Positions 1-11,498 of a stretch of 64,000 nt of DNA are shown here, one piece after another. The notes beneath the pieces were generated by a model. That model was not told the origin of the DNA. It searched no databases and saw only the letters and a list, made by a program, of their open reading frames with translations. How positions within the stretch are numbered: the stretch's first letter is position 1; each line of letters opens with the position of its first letter. The position numbers and the translations under genes are program-made. Source of the DNA: Fagopyrum homotropicum (Eukaryota; Streptophyta; Magnoliopsida; Caryophyllales; Polygonaceae); NCBI GenBank assembly GCA_033239125.1, contig BSWB01000003.1, positions 36,905,001 through 36,969,000 on the forward strand, read 5' to 3'.

Positions 1-830
1 GCCTAGGAGATTGGCGGTTCTCAATTTTGCGAGATGCCTCAAACCCTTGATGCACATACCATAATCCGCTAGGAATATTGCTCAATCCGACTTTGGCAAG
101 ACACAAACACCCGGCTATGTGAATGGTGCCGAGTTACTCATCGTCATGATTGACCTCCCCAAACCTATAAGTTCTTTCTATTCTTTGAATGCAAAATTTT
201 ACTTTCATGGCCCTCCCACATCAAACATGCCAAATATCAACTCCTCCAAATTCCCGGATAGGTAAAGGAGGCCATAATTTCATTGAGGGGCTAAATGATC
301 AAAGAAAGAAGAAAGAAAATCGAATTGCCTTAATCATTTCAACAAGAAGTATAAGAACTCATCATGTGATTTCAACCTTGATTTCTCAATATGATTTAGG
401 TAACATTCTTCACATTATGAAACTTGGAAACGAGGAATAATTAACTCATTCAATTTCTTTTCAATTTACTATTTGTTTAAGCATGCGATTGTCATCAAAA
501 ATCAATTCACAAGTAGTGATTATCATAGAAGTCATTTTAATCCTAAGCAGCACAAAATTTTCAAAATTTTTCGATTTTTATGGGTTTTTTCAAAAGCTTT
601 TTCATGCAATGCGATAATGAAACGTGTAACAATGGAATGAAACATGCAATGTGTTCTCAATAAAAGCAAGCAAAGTGAGTAGAGTTATTACAAACGAATA
701 GTCACACCCCACCCCATACTTGAGACAAACATTGTCCCTAATGTTCAAAAATAAATAAAGAAAAGAAAGAAAGAAAAAGAACTCACAAGACGGTAGTGGA
801 GTGGCTAAAGCGGTAGATCGTCCAAGGTCA
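1..830 (-). other. Element L 3' untranslated region
   Basis: I see no supported coding sequence here. Bases 60-175 match, in the same element orientation, a block of the 3' untranslated region of the E elements (for example 44540-44665 in E3), including the shared words ACTTTGGCAAG and CCCAAACCTAT. Bases 728-745 form a hairpin on the minus strand with a GGGA loop, followed by AAGTATGGGGTGGGG, as in the E elements. The 3' LTR and its polypurine tract must lie to the left of the window. Confidence 0.7.
728..745 (-). other. GNRA-type hairpin plus G-rich block, element L
   Basis: On the minus strand AACATT and AATGTT pair around A-GGGA-C. In the E elements the equivalent hairpin is CACATTG-GGGA-CAATGTG, so the outermost pair changes from C-G to A-T and stays paired, although the pair closing the loop is lost in L. 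AAGTATGGGGTGGGG follows within a few bases. The role is unknown. Confidence 0.6.
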
Positions 831-2359
831 TCACTGAGGTGCCGGTGGTGATGGGAACGGGAAGAAGCCGGGATCATAGTTTCGCCCAAACTGCTGGCGG
901 TAAATATCTCTCATCATGCGGTCATGCGCGTCGGCTCGTGCATCCCTAGCATCTGCACGGATCTCCAAGGCTCTGACCCTACTGGAAAGATCGGTGGCCC
1001 ACTCCGGCAGCTGCTCATACCATCCCGGCGGCTGGCTATACCATGCTGGTGCGTCTGACGGTACTGGTGCAGGTGATGGCTGGGCATGCCAAGCTGGTGG
1101 AGCTACCATCCACTCCGGCTGAGTGCTATACCATGCAGGAGGCTCCGCCATCCAAGTCGGTCTCTCACTCACACTAGCATGGCGAGAGGAAGAACCAGAA
1201 GCTCTAGCGGTACGGGGAGAGTGTCTAGGAAGGTCGGGAACTGCGTCCGGCTGATCCGGAAAGGTACCAAAATCATGCTCCTCACCTCCTCCCTCAAACT
1301 CATCATCCCCTCAAACTCATCATCTACAACCGGTGGCTCAGGGGGAACGTAAGGAGGGGCTACTAGTCTGTTCGCATGCATGGCAGCGAATGTCTCCTTC
1401 CAATTATGGCGTCCGGCCATAATGGAATACTCGGGGATCCATGCTACTCCTCTACCTCCTCTATCCTCCCAAGGCATGACAGCTGTAGGCGGACCTCTAT
1501 GTCTAGGAAAGATAATGCCTCTAGTCACGAGGCTTTGAAGTCCTAGGGGTCTAGCAGCTATCCTAGTGCATGCAGAAAAGTCGATCCCCAGCTGCCTAGC
1601 AATGTGGGTAACCATCCCACCATATCCTATATTGCCAGCCCTCTTGTTCTTTAGCTTACTCATAGTAGAAGCTAAGAGGGTGGCACAGTCAGCCTGCCTG
1701 CCGTGCAACATGCAATATAACAAATAAAGCTCATCTGTCTTGATCTTGTGAGGTGTCTCCGTCCTAGGAAAGAGACACTCAAAAAGCACCCGGTGAGCAA
1801 TCTTCAAGGATATGTGATAAATCAACTTAGCCTTGGTATCAGCTGGTTGCCAGCGGTCCTCGCTGGCGTAAACTATAGCTATATCTTCTCAAAAATCCTT
1901 GGCGTACACGCCATTGGGGAATCGATCATTGAAGGTCTCATGGAACCCAAAGAAGGTCCCGAACTCAGCAATCGAGAACTCGTAGTTCTCCTCCATCAGC
2001 CTGAATGACACTGTACGGTCTACATGACTATGCTCGAAGGAGATCACAAACTCCCTAGTGATCTCCTCAAATGCATCTTCTCGAATAGCGGAGAAGATGA
2101 TCAACCCAGCTCTATCCAATAACCAAGTAATGTCGTTAACCACATTTAGTGGCTCTAGCTCCTCAATCAACAAATACCTAGGTCCTATGACCGCTCGCTT
2201 TTGGATCCTTTCTAAGGTATCGAGGTAATCCTTGTGGATTCTAGGAATTCTAGGTGGTGGGGGTGATGGTGGTTCACTAGGAGGTGCCTGAGAAGAGGAG
2301 GGACCATCACCCTTCCTTTTCTTTTTCCTATTCGACATTCTTGTAACAAAATCCATCAC
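831..2359 (-). pseudogene. ATHILA ORF-1-like ORF downstream of integrase, with one stop and one frameshift
   Basis: Translation from the ATG at 2359 begins with a basic stretch (NRKKKRK) and a proline-rich segment. It then matches the pattern known for the ATHILA ORF-1 family: VNDITWLLDRAGL, an EITREFVISFE segment and the AEFGTFFGFHE region. An in-frame TGA at 1889-1891 interrupts it; the same frame resumes and runs to 1169. A frame change near 1170 is then needed to enter the last section (1172-831), which holds repeated Trp/Pro motifs (WMAEPPAW, WMVAPPAW, WYSQPPGW) and a short charged helix. It sits where Athila-type elements carry their third, envelope-position ORF. The function of that family is unknown and I see no clear signal peptide. 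None of the E elements has this ORF. It is surely non-functional as it stands. Confidence 0.75.
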
Positions 2360-3198
2360 TGTTCAAAACCACGGTCTGTTCTTCAGGTTCCACGGCCGTG
2401 GAATGTCCAGAGACCGTGATTCGGTTCGCAATTTCTCAAAACTCAGCAGATTTTCACCAAATTCAACAGCAAGCAGCCCTAGACTAATTTCAAAGTGAAA
2501 AACCTAGGTTTTCGGATTTTAAAATCCGAAAACCTACCTTCTCCGGTGATTTGCCGCTCGAATCGTTGCTTGGATCTTGTAGGTGATTGGATTTGCTTCA
2601 GTTTTGGCTAAAGAATCGTTCGAAACGATTAACGAACGAGAATTTGAGAGTGGGGGAAGATTTCGGCGTTCTTGGGCGTGGAATTGGGGGTTTTGGTGTG
2701 TTTTGTGAAGAAACGTGGTTTTTATAGTGGCCGTAAATTTTTTCGAAAATTACGGTCACTCGGGGGCTTCCACGGCCGTGGAAATGTACGGAATCGTGGT
2801 TTTGGTGATTTTTCTCACGCTTTTGCAAATTACGGTCACTGTAGCTGTCACGGCCGTGATTTTTGCCGTAGAACTCTCTGTAATGTGCCAACGTCCAAGT
2901 TTCATCAATTTTCTTCAAACTTTTCCTTCTCCCTTTCTCTTCCACTGATCCTACATTCAAAAACACGAACATACCGGAAGGTATCGAAGGCAAAACAAAA
3001 CAAAACAAAAACGTCTAAACTTTTCTAATCTATGAATCAAAAACGAAAACGTAAATGCAATACCTTGGGTTGCCTCCCAAGAAGCGCTTGTTTAAGGTCC
3101 GTAGCTAGACCATATTTGCACTTATTCGAGTGCGGTGGGTGCGAACTCTTCAGCTTGAGTCGTTGACCGTTCACCTTAAAGCTTCCGCCCTTTTCACC
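2360..3198 (-). other. Non-coding spacer between pol and the downstream ORF of element L
   Basis: This gap separates the end of integrase from the ORF starting at 2359. It has no convincing reading frame. It contains three copies of the ACGGCCGT palindrome: two as the 16-base TTCCACGGCCGTGGAA (2388-2403 and 2768-2783) and one as TCACGGCCGTGA (2848-2859). Between them are ACGGTCAC and CCGTGATT half sites. It could hold a promoter or splice acceptor for the downstream ORF, but I cannot show either. Confidence 0.55.
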
Positions 3199-4908
3199 TC
3201 ATACTTCAACTGCACCATGGGGAAAGACATGTTTGATTAGATAAGGTCCAGGCCAACGAGATTTAAGCTTACCTGAAAAGAGACGAAGCGTTGAATTGAA
3301 GAGGAGAACTTGATCTCCTTCTTTAAGGTCCTTTGGGATGCTATGCTTATCATGCCAACGCTTCGCTCTTTCTTTATAGATCTTGGCGTTTTCGTAGGCG
3401 TTCAAGCGAAGTTCTTCAAGCTCATTGAGGTCCAACAGACGCTTCTCTCCCGCTTCCTTCATGCTGAAGTTCAACCACTTGATTGCACAATACGCCTTGT
3501 GCTCCCACTCTACCGGTAAGTGACAAGACTTCCCATACACAAGGTTATATGGTGTTGTTCTGATGAGAGTCTTATATGCAGTCCGGTACGCCCATAATGC
3601 GTCATCTAGCTTCAAAGACCAATCCTTCCTTGTCCTTGAAACCATCTTCTCTAGGATCCCTTTAATCTCCCGGTTTGAGATCTCCACTTGTCCACTAGTT
3701 TGTGGGTGATAAGGGGTGGCGATCTTGTGAGTCACCCCATACTTAGCTAAAAGAGCTTCAAAACGTCGGGCAATGAAGTGAGAACCTCCATCACTAATGA
3801 TAGTCCGTGGTTTCCTAAATCGTGGGAAGATGGTCTTGTTAAAGAACTTAACCACAACCATGGCATCATTGGTGGGAGAGGCAATTGCTTCAACCCATCT
3901 CAAAACATAATCCACCGCTAAAAGTATGTATTGGTTTCCACAAGATGATGGAAAAGGTCCCATGAAGTCTACTCCCCAAACGTCAAAGATCTCCACCTCT
4001 TGTATGTTGTTAAGAGGCATCTCGTTCCTCCTAGATATATTCCCTGTTCTTTGACAAGCATCGCAGTAGGAAACAAAGGTTTGCACATCTTTAAACAAAG
4101 TAGGCCAAAAGAATCCAGATTGCAATACCTTAGCGCTAGTCTTGTTCGAACTAGAGTGTCCTCCACAAGGTAGTGAATGACAATGACGGATGACACTTTG
4201 CATCTCATCTTCCGGTACACATCGCCGAATGATGCCGTCCGGACCTCTCTTAAAGAGGAGAGGTTCGTTCCAAAAGTATTCTCGAACATCCTTAAAGAAC
4301 TTCTTTCTTTGTGCGTAGGATAATCCGGGTGGTAATTCCTGGCAAACCAAATAGGTAACGAAATCAGCAAACCATGGTTCGTTTCCTTTGGTGATCACGT
4401 CGATGCACTCCTCTATGATGTGTAAATGCTCGTCTGGAAAGGAGTCATCTATAGGTAGATGGTCGTCTTCTAGATGTGGTAGACGACTCAAATGATCCGT
4501 AACAGAATTTTCCGAATCCTTCTTGTCACGGATCTCTAGATCGAATTCTTGTAGGAGAAGAATCCATCTAATCAGCCTTGGTTTCGCATCCTTCTTCGCA
4601 AGCAAATACCGGATCGCAACATGATCCGTGTACACAATCACCTTAGCACCTACAAGATAAGAGCGAAACTTTTCAAATGCATATACAATTGCTAAAAATT
4701 CCTTTTCGGTTGCGGCGTAGTTGAGCTGCGCTTCATCTAGCGTCTTGCTAGCGTAGTAAATGACATGGGTTCGTCCTTCCTTTCTTTGCCCAAGCACAGC
4801 CCCTATGGCTACGTCACTTGCGTCACACATAACCTCAAAGGGAAGATTCCAATCCGGAGGTTGGATAATCGGGGCTGAGATTAGAGCTTCCCGAATCATA
4901 TTAAACAC
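3199..4908 (-). pseudogene. Element L RNase H and integrase section of pol
   Basis: The reading frame opens in the tether before RNase H. It shows RNase H acidic residues in MCDASDVAIGAVLG, TEKEFLAIVYA and VYTDHVAIRYLL, with TDHLSRL closing the domain. Integrase follows with the zinc-binding HCHSLPCGGH...CDAC pattern and the DDE core (VDFMGPFPSS, IISDGGSHF, SGQVEISNREIK). The GPY/F-type C-terminal module (GKLKSRWPGPYLI) is retained. The frame ends at a TGA (3199-3201) just after HGAVEV, earlier than in E2, where about 30 more residues follow. There is no chromodomain. At its start a deletion relative to E2 removes about 30 residues joining RT to RNase H, so this frame is detached from the RT section. 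Confidence 0.85.
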
Positions 4909-4910
4909 AT

Positions 4911-6049
4911 CTAAGCATTCCAGCCCCTATGTCCTAGAAAACTTCTAATCCCTTTTACCGAAGTTGGGGGAGGAAGCTTTTCTATTGTCTCTATCTTAGC
5001 TTTATCCACCTCAATCCCTCTACTAGAGACTAAGTGTCCTAATACAATGCCCTCTTTCACCATAAATTGACACTTCTCCCAATTAAGAACTAGGTTAGTG
5101 TCTTCACACTTTTGTAACACAAGAGCAAGGTTAGAAAGACAATTATCAAAGGAAGAACCATAAACAGAGAAATCATCCATAAAGACCTCCATGATCTTCT
5201 CTATGTACTCCGAAAAGATAGCTATCATGCACCTTTGAAAGGTGGCTGGGGCGTTGCAAAGCCCAAACGGCATCCTCCTATATGCAAACGTTCCCCATGG
5301 ACACGTGAATGTGGTCTTCTCTTGATCGTCCGGATGTATCGGGATCTGAAAGAAACCACTATAACCATCAAGATAGCAAAAGTGTGTGTGTTGTGCTAAC
5401 CTCTCAAGCATTTGGTCGATGAAGGGTAGTAGGAAGTGATCCTTCCTCGTTGCGTTGTTTAGCTTCCGGTAATCTATGCACATCCTCCATCCAGTTACGG
5501 TTCGTGTGGGAATGAGTTCATTGTTTTTATTGGTGATGACCGTCATTCCTCCCTTCTTTGGAACCACTTCTACGGGACTCACCCACTTGCTATCGAAGAT
5601 AGGGTAGATGATACCTGCATCAAGTAGTTTAAGAATTTCCTTCTTGACAACCTCCTTCATGGTCGGATTTAACCGCCTTTGAGGTTGTCGCGAAGTTCTA
5701 AAGTCTTCTTCCATTAGGATCTTATGCATGCATAGTGAAGGTTTGATTCCTACTAGATCCTCTATAGTGTACCCTAAGGCTTTCCTATGTTTCTTAAGAA
5801 CAACCATGAGCTTATATGTTCATCAATACTCAAATCGGAACTAACAATTACCGGAAAGGTAGAATTGGGTCCTAGAAATGCGTACCTTAGATGTGTAGGA
5901 AGTGGCTTCAATTCCATCACTATCGGAGTCTCTAATGTCTCTTGAGGGGTATCCGATGCTTCCTTAGAAGTGTCCAAGGATGTAGAAGGTGCTGGAGAAG
6001 AGTCAAGAGAAGTGGTGGAGAAGATACAATCTCCTTCAAATTCACCCAA
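4911..6049 (-). pseudogene. Element L reverse transcriptase section, frameshifted and truncated
   Basis: Reverse transcriptase is recognisable from RRLNPTMKEVVKKEI, GWRMCIDYRKLN, YLDGYSGFFQIPIHPDDQ and the catalytic VFMDDFSVYG, which is FMDD in place of YMDD as in all Athila copies here. The upstream part (6049-5774) and the main RT frame (5807-4911) are in different frames, so a small indel lies near 5800. At the other end the sequence runs SFLGHRG and then breaks; about 30 codons present in E2 (the YRRFIQDFSK region) are missing. The copy cannot encode a complete enzyme. Confidence 0.85.
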
Positions 6050-6136
6050 AATTATGGCTACCCTGTTCCCTCCACGGCCGTGGTTTTGGGCGTGAAAGTC
6101 AATTACGGGACCTCTGTTTGTTCCACGGCCGTGGTT
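6050..6136 (-). repeat. ACGGCCGT palindromes in the protease-RT linker of element L
   Basis: Two copies of CCACGGCCGTGG lie here (6072-6083 and 6123-6134), and a third falls just inside the adjoining protease frame (6195-6206). They sit in the variable linker between protease and RT, the position at which the palindrome also occurs in E0, E1, E2 and E3. Confidence 0.7.
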
Positions 6137-7240
6137 TTAGCCGTGTAACTTACTGGAGTCCTCTGAATAGCTGATTACGGTCATGTTGGTAGATTCCACG
6201 GCCGTGGAATAGCACAACTGGCCGTGATTTCTGACGTTTTCTGACCCATCGTAGAGTTTCACATATTCTTCTTCATACACTTCTTTTTGCTTTTCTAAAG
6301 CTTCTACTTCCTCATTACATTCCTCTTCTTCCCCTACATCCATAATGCTCATAGAAATAACTTTTTGTAAGGGATCTTTGAAGAGAATCGAACTTACCTC
6401 TTCTCTAGATAGCTCTTCGTCATGGATGTTGAAGATATCCTCGTTGAAAACTAGCTCCTTCACCAAAGTAGAGAGAACGAAGTCTGCCTTTTCTTCTCCT
6501 ATGTCGAAGGCAAGTCTAGCATTCTTGCAATCAACTATGCAACCGGATGTTGCAAGAAACTGTCTTCCGAGTATGATCGGAACCGGACTATCTGCAGGAA
6601 TGTCAAGCACAACAAAGTCTATAGGAACATAGAACTTACCAAGCTTGACCGGGACGTCTTCAACTATACCGACGGGACGGGTTATAGATCGATCCGCCAT
6701 GTATAACGTCATCTTCACCGGTTTAGGTTCGCCTAAACCGATCTTCCTGCATAAGGCAAGCGGAATGATGCTCACGATTGCTTCTAAATCATATAATGCA
6801 TCATATGTGACATCTCCCACTCCTATGGGAACACAAAATGACCCCGGATCCTTCAGCTTTGGGGGCATCTTCTCCTTCATTGTCTTGATGAGATCCGAAT
6901 TCATTTTAACCTCTCCAAAATCCTCTAATTTTCTTTTGTTAGAGAGGATCTCCTTTAGGAACTTTCCATAAGCTGGCATACCTACAATTGCATCAATGAA
7001 AGGTATATTAATATGTAGTTTGCTCATGAGTTCAATAAACTTACCGAATTGCTTGTCTAGACGCGCTCTTGCTCTAGATTGCGGGAATGGTAGGGGAGGT
7101 TTGAAAGCTGGAGGAGGAACGTAGACATCTTCCTTCTCCTTCCCCTTTTCTTTCTCCTTTTCGGCTGGAACTTCTACAAACTTAGGCTACGGGTCGGTAG
7201 TTGTTACTCCGCTCCTAGTTGTGATTGCCATCACCCTTCC
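6137..7240 (-). pseudogene. Element L aspartic protease section with altered active site
   Basis: This section matches the protease region of the E elements (MSKLHINIPF, DPGSFCVPIGVGDV, MADRSIT, FVVLDIPAD, VPIILGR). The catalytic stretch reads DLEAIVSIIP where intact copies read DLGASVSIIP. The Asp (minus-strand codon at 6788-6790) is kept, but Gly and Ser of the signature are changed to Glu and Ile, which should abolish activity in a retropepsin. The section is in a different frame from gag, so a frameshift lies near 7240. The C-terminal part enters the acidic, poorly conserved linker that carries the ACGGCCGT palindromes. Confidence 0.85.
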
Positions 7241-8928
7241 TTTGGGTTATCCTTCGTCTTTCCTGGAAGTTTTCCTTGATTCCTAGGAACTTCCTCCGCA
7301 GGGCTAAACATTTGGTTCTCTAAAACCTTTTGGGCTTTATCAACCTTAGTTATGTGATCATCAACCTTGACGATGTGACTCTCCAATCCTTGAAGCTTGC
7401 CCAAAATTGTTTCCAACATGGGATCGGGCTTCTCTTTCCCCGAAGTACTTCCACCATTAGATGTCTGCCCCTGGCTTTTCAAAGGAGTGGAAGAAGAGGA
7501 AGGTGGAGTTAGTAAATTTCCTGAATTGGAATAAGAATTACCGGAATTTTGTTGGTTGGGACGCCAATTTTTGTTGTTTGAACCCCTATTGTTGTTCCAA
7601 TTGTTGTTCCGGTTGTTGTTGTTGTTCCAATTATTCCGGTTGTTGTTCCGGCTGTTGCGATTTGTATTCTCATTCCTGTTGTGGTTATTGTTGTTGCCCA
7701 AATAACCTACATCTTGTTCCTTTTGCTTTGAAAAGTTGGTTTTGATGGCTTCCTTCAACTCTTTAATCTCCGTATTGAGAGAAAAGATTTGAGTTTGAGC
7801 TGCTTGTGATAGCTTTGCTCCTTGTTCCACATGATTCACCTCTACTTTCCGGTGAGAATACTTCTCAATGACTCGCGCTTGCTTCTCAATGAAGTCCCAA
7901 GCGTCATCTTCCCTCATGTCCATGAATGTACCACATGAAAGGGATTGGAGCTTAAATTGTGTCTCCACATCCAGCCCCTTATAGTATATCTCCAATAGCG
8001 CCAATTTGGATATGCCATGATGTGGGCAATCCAATAGCAAATTCTGAAATCTTTCCCAAGATTGAAACAAACTTTCGTTAGATCTCATAGAAAATGCATT
8101 AATCTTACCTCTCAACTCCGCCGTCTTGGATGGCATAAAGAACTTAGTGAGGAATTCCGGAGAAAGATCCTCCCATGTGTCGAGTTTCCCACTTGGAAGA
8201 GCTTGATATCAAGACAATACTTTCCCTTTCAAGGAGAAGAAGAAAGGCTTGAGTTTATAACTGTTGGTAATTGCATTCTTTGGCTTCATTGTCTCCATCA
8301 TCATCTCAAAATTTTATAGATGTTGATGTGGAGATTCAGCGCTCGTTCCTCCAAATTGATTTTGGCAGACAATGGTAATAACTTGCGGGTTGAAGCTAAA
8401 CCCTTGTGCATCATCAGCATCAAAGTTCACACCCAAACGGCGTGGTTGCTGCGTTTGATCCATCCTTTGTCCAAGAGTTCTTGGCTCCTCATCCACCCGA
8501 TCGACTCTCGCACCTCCAACTGGGGCACGACGATTGGCGGCCGCTCGTGGAACAAACGGGTTCACATTGATTGTTGGATCAATGTCCTCTAGTGGTGGCA
8601 TGGAAGAGTCACTATCCTCATTGGATGAGTTGGTTCTAACCGATCTTCTTGACCTCCTTCTTCTCTTTTTCTTCTTGAGGTCGCTTATTTCCAGCCTCAT
8701 TTGGAACATCATATCCGTGAAATCATCAATTTTTGATTGATGACGCTCCGATTCCTCTTTACGAGTCTTCTCGCTACATCTAAGTTGAGCTTCGGATTCC
8801 GCTAACTCCGTTTGGTAATCCCGTTCTCTTTCTTCAGCCATCTTTCTTTCCTTGAGCTTTCTCCTCAAAGTCCTCTCAAGCTCTTGATCGAGAGGTAAGA
8901 GGTCTTCGTTGTTCCTAGACCTGCGCAT
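7231..8928 (-). pseudogene. Element L gag with two in-frame stops
   Basis: Gag starts at the ATG at 8928 (MRRSRNNEDLLPLDQ), the same start motif as in R. It has a long basic and acidic helical N-terminal region with an Arg/Ser-rich patch, then the retrotransposon gag domain (LDTWEDLS, PSKTAELRGKINAF, SWERFQNLLLDCPHHGISKLALLEIYYKGLD). An Asn-rich tail with Trp and Arg (NNWNNNNNRNNNWNNN) stands where many gags have a zinc knuckle. One frame runs throughout but is cut by TAA at 8314-8316 and TGA at 8209-8211, the latter replacing a Trp, and stops at 7231-7233. Compared with the intact R gag these are nonsense mutations. Confidence 0.88.
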
Positions 8929-9007
8929 ACACTAGAAAGAGATATCAAATAACAAGGGAAGAGCTCCCAAGCTTGACAACCGATAACCGAATTCGGCCTA
9001 AACCAAA

Positions 9008-9025
9008 TCCCCGGCAACGGCGCCA
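9008..9025 (-). promoter_or_regulatory. Primer-binding site of element L
   Basis: The minus strand reads TGGCGCCGTTGCCGGGGA six bases inside the 5' LTR. This is the place where a host tRNA 3' end primes minus-strand synthesis. The motif is usual for Athila-type elements, where it is commonly attributed to a tRNA-Asp; I could not compare it with a tRNA here. Confidence 0.85.
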
Positions 9026-9620
9026 AAAACTTGTTCGCCACTTAGCGTGCGTGCAAATAATTCTTAAATTTATAAAACTAGAAATCAAGCAAGCGAACCC
9101 GCAGTGTACGGACCGGCGTAGTAAAGCAAGAATTCTAGAGTATCGAACATAGGGATTTGGGGGGTTAAATCCAGTTATAGATCGTCAAGCAAGTAAATGT
9201 ATGAGCTTTTCAAATATATTGGGAAAACAACAACCCTAAAGATCCGGGTATCTAATTGTGGCAATCGATTCAAGATATACTAAAGAACTAAGGACAGAGT
9301 TAAGAGTTACAAAGGTATGCTAAGGTAAAGCAATGTATGGTGAAGTTCCAAGGCTTTATATGACTTATCTATAGGCAATCTCTATAAAGGTTGTTGAGGC
9401 TTCAGTATACAAAGGATCTAAAGACAAGAATTAATATCAAATACCCAAACTTGTAACCCAAGGATCAAGACTAACTAAACCGATTAAGGTTATGACACTC
9501 GAAATCGAAGTAGAGGTTGTTGAGGCTTCACTACTACTTAGAAAAGGGCAAGCCAAGACTAAGTTAAAGGTAATCTTTAACTTTGGATTAAAGTAAAAGC
9601 AAGGTTCGTAAACTAGGGAA

Positions 9621-9677
9621 AATTACGGGTGGATCTTGAGTTCCACGGTCGTGGAACCTCAAGAACAGGCCGTGATT
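9621..9677 (-). other. Leader hairpin with ACGGCCGT-type tip, element L
   Basis: Plus-strand AATTACGG...TCTTGAGTTCCACGG pairs with the downstream arm CGTGGAACCTCAAGA...CCGTGATT. The tip here is ACGGTCGT, one base off the palindrome. It lies downstream of the TATA box, so it should be in the transcript leader. The equivalent structure is present in R and, with different arm sequence, in the E family. Confidence 0.6.
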
Positions 9678-10135
9678 CTAGCTCGTCGGCGAAATCTCTC
9701 TAACTCTCAGGGTCCAATCTGTTTACGATCGATCTATCATCATCTAAGCCACAACTATCAACCCTTCACCTTAGAATTGCTAAATGGTTTTAGCCAACAA
9801 CAGTCATTATGATATCAAATTCAAGATTTAGAAGAATGAAAGATGAAAACCTTCGAAAACCTTCAATAAACTTCAAATCAATCTCAAATCCACATACAAG
9901 GTAATGATGTATATCAGATTTGGAATAACACAAACAAATCACAATCCTTGATAAGAACGAAGAACGGGATGTCAATCCGTCTTCTAATCAAACCTAAAGA
10001 CAAAGCGCAACTTCCAAATCTTCGAACCTTTGCAAATCTCCATTGCAAAATGGCAATCTCCGCACGTCCCACTGAAGCCCTAGGCACGTGCAAGCAAGCG
10101 TAAGCGAAGGTCCCGAAATCTCCCTCCTTCAGTCC

Positions 10136-10142
10136 TTTTATA
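10136..10142 (-). promoter_or_regulatory. Predicted TATA box of the element L LTR
   Basis: The minus strand reads CCTATAAAAGG. Its position inside the LTR matches the TATAAAA of R relative to the upstream palindrome cluster and the downstream leader hairpin. This is a prediction from sequence only. Confidence 0.55.
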
Positions 10143-10700
10143 GGGGAAGATAGAATAAGTGTCCGGCCCATGTATGTAGACAATGTGTCTATATTTTATT
10201 CGTCAAAAGATTGTCTAAATCACGGTTATATGGAATTCCACGCCCGTGGTTTAGAGCGTGGAATTGGATTACGGTTCTTCACAACTTCCACAACCGTACT
10301 TTATACCGTGTAACTCTCTGGAATGCTCCACGCTCATGTTGCCAAGTTCCACGGCCGTGGTTTAGAGCGTGAACTCTATTACGGCCGTATTTTAGAGCGT
10401 AGAAGCATAGGTTGCTCGTAATTCCCTTTGTTTTGTGCCATTCTTCATCCTAGCATCTTCCTTAGCTCCATTGTGGTGTCCTCAATCCTTGGATGTGCTC
10501 AATCCATCTCCATCATCTCTTAATTTGTTCGGTTTTAGCTCTTATTCGCCTACAATCAACACAAAGCTTATGTAGACCTCTATATCGACAATATAGACAA
10601 ACTAGCTCACAATTGCTCTAATGCTTTATCAATGAACACTAATATGGATGAAATACATCTAGAAAATGTGCCTAAAATATCACAATATTTCATGCTAACA

Positions 10701-11498
10701 ACTTCACACAGGCTGACCTGGACAGTGTGTCAAAGAATTACAAGGCAATGAATCTACTTTACTGTGGATTAGATGCTAATGAATTCAACCGCATCTCATC
10801 ATGAAAAAGTGCAAAAGAAATATGGGACAAGCTTGTTGTCACTTACGAAGGAACAAGTCAAGGAAACAAAGATTAACATCTTTTTCAGACAATACGAGCT
10901 ATTCAAGATGAATCCAAATGAACCAGTCAAAGAAATGTTCACCAGATTCACTAGGATAGTGAACAATCTAGACTCACTTGGAAAGACCTTCACAAATGAA
11001 GAAAAAGTGAGAAAGGTTCTAAGAAGCTTACCTAAAGCCAAGTGGGGACCAAAGATGACTGCAATTGAAGAAGCTCAAAATCTTACTACTCTTCCTCTTG
11101 ATGATTTACTTGGAAAACTCATCACACATGAAATGATTCTTGGGAAGAAGATGGAGAACTCCCATCCAACTCCAAGAATTTAGCATTAAAATCCAGAAAA
11201 GATGAGTTACCTTCTGATAAAGAAAATAGTGATGATGATAATGAAGAAAATGCTCTCGCCATGATCTCTAAAGGTTTAGCAAGAATTCTCAAGATAAAGA
11301 AACAATTTGCAAACCGAGAATTTCCACGAGCATCAAAACCCCGAGGTAAGTTTTCTAACTCTAATAAGAAAACGAAAGTACTGAATTGTTTTGAATGTGG
11401 TGAAATAAATCATTTGGTGAAGGATGGTCCACAAAAGAAGAGGACCAACTTCAAGAAGAATGATCGAAAGAAGAAAGTCATGGTTGCTTCATGGAATG
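10701..11498 (+). pseudogene. Sirevirus gag fragment
   Basis: The first readable gag residues are NYKAMNLLYCGLDANEF, followed by a stop and frame changes between about 10790 and 10860. Then comes a clean stretch with EMFTRFTRIVNNLDSLGKTF and LITHEM, a stop at 11181-11183, and a basic region with a zinc knuckle (CFECGEINHLVKDGP). The knuckle has lost its last Cys, which is Gly here, so it is not a complete CX2CX4HX4C. The fragment is bounded on the left by the LTR of L and on the right by the LTR of E0, which starts at 11499. The 5-base word before the E0 LTR is GAATG. Confidence 0.85.

Larger units (their letters stand above)
1..10700 (-). mobile_element. Element L: Athila-lineage Ty3/gypsy retrotransposon, partial and decayed
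   Basis: Read on the minus strand this element runs from its 5' LTR (10700-9032) through PBS, gag, protease, RT, RNase H, integrase, a non-coding gap and a further ORF (2359-831) into a 3' untranslated region that leaves the window at base 1. Its 3' LTR and left target duplication are therefore not visible. It lies inside the gag of a Sirevirus in opposite orientation; the five bases just outside the LTR are ACTTC (10701-10705). Several stop codons, frameshifts and a deletion at the RT/RNase H junction show it cannot make a full polyprotein. Lineage is assigned from integrase and RT similarity to the E elements, the lack of a chromodomain and the ATHILA ORF-1-like downstream ORF. Confidence 0.9.
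9032..10700 (-). repeat. Element L 5' LTR (1669 bp)
   Basis: In element sense it begins TGTTAGCATGAAATATTGTG and ends CGAACA, the same ends as the R LTR. It carries a TATA-like TATAAAA (minus strand, 10142-10136). Upstream of that is a cluster of ACGGCCGT-type palindromes (10220-10395), and downstream a leader hairpin (9621-9677). There are two copies of GAAGCCTCAACAACCT and, near the end, the conserved GTACACTGCGGGTTCGC block. It is shorter than the R LTR, so indels separate the two. Confidence 0.9.

Noticed and set aside
1086..2008. Plus-strand open frames opposite the extra ORF of L
   Set aside because: They are antisense shadows of the ATHILA ORF-1-like reading frame and match no known domain.
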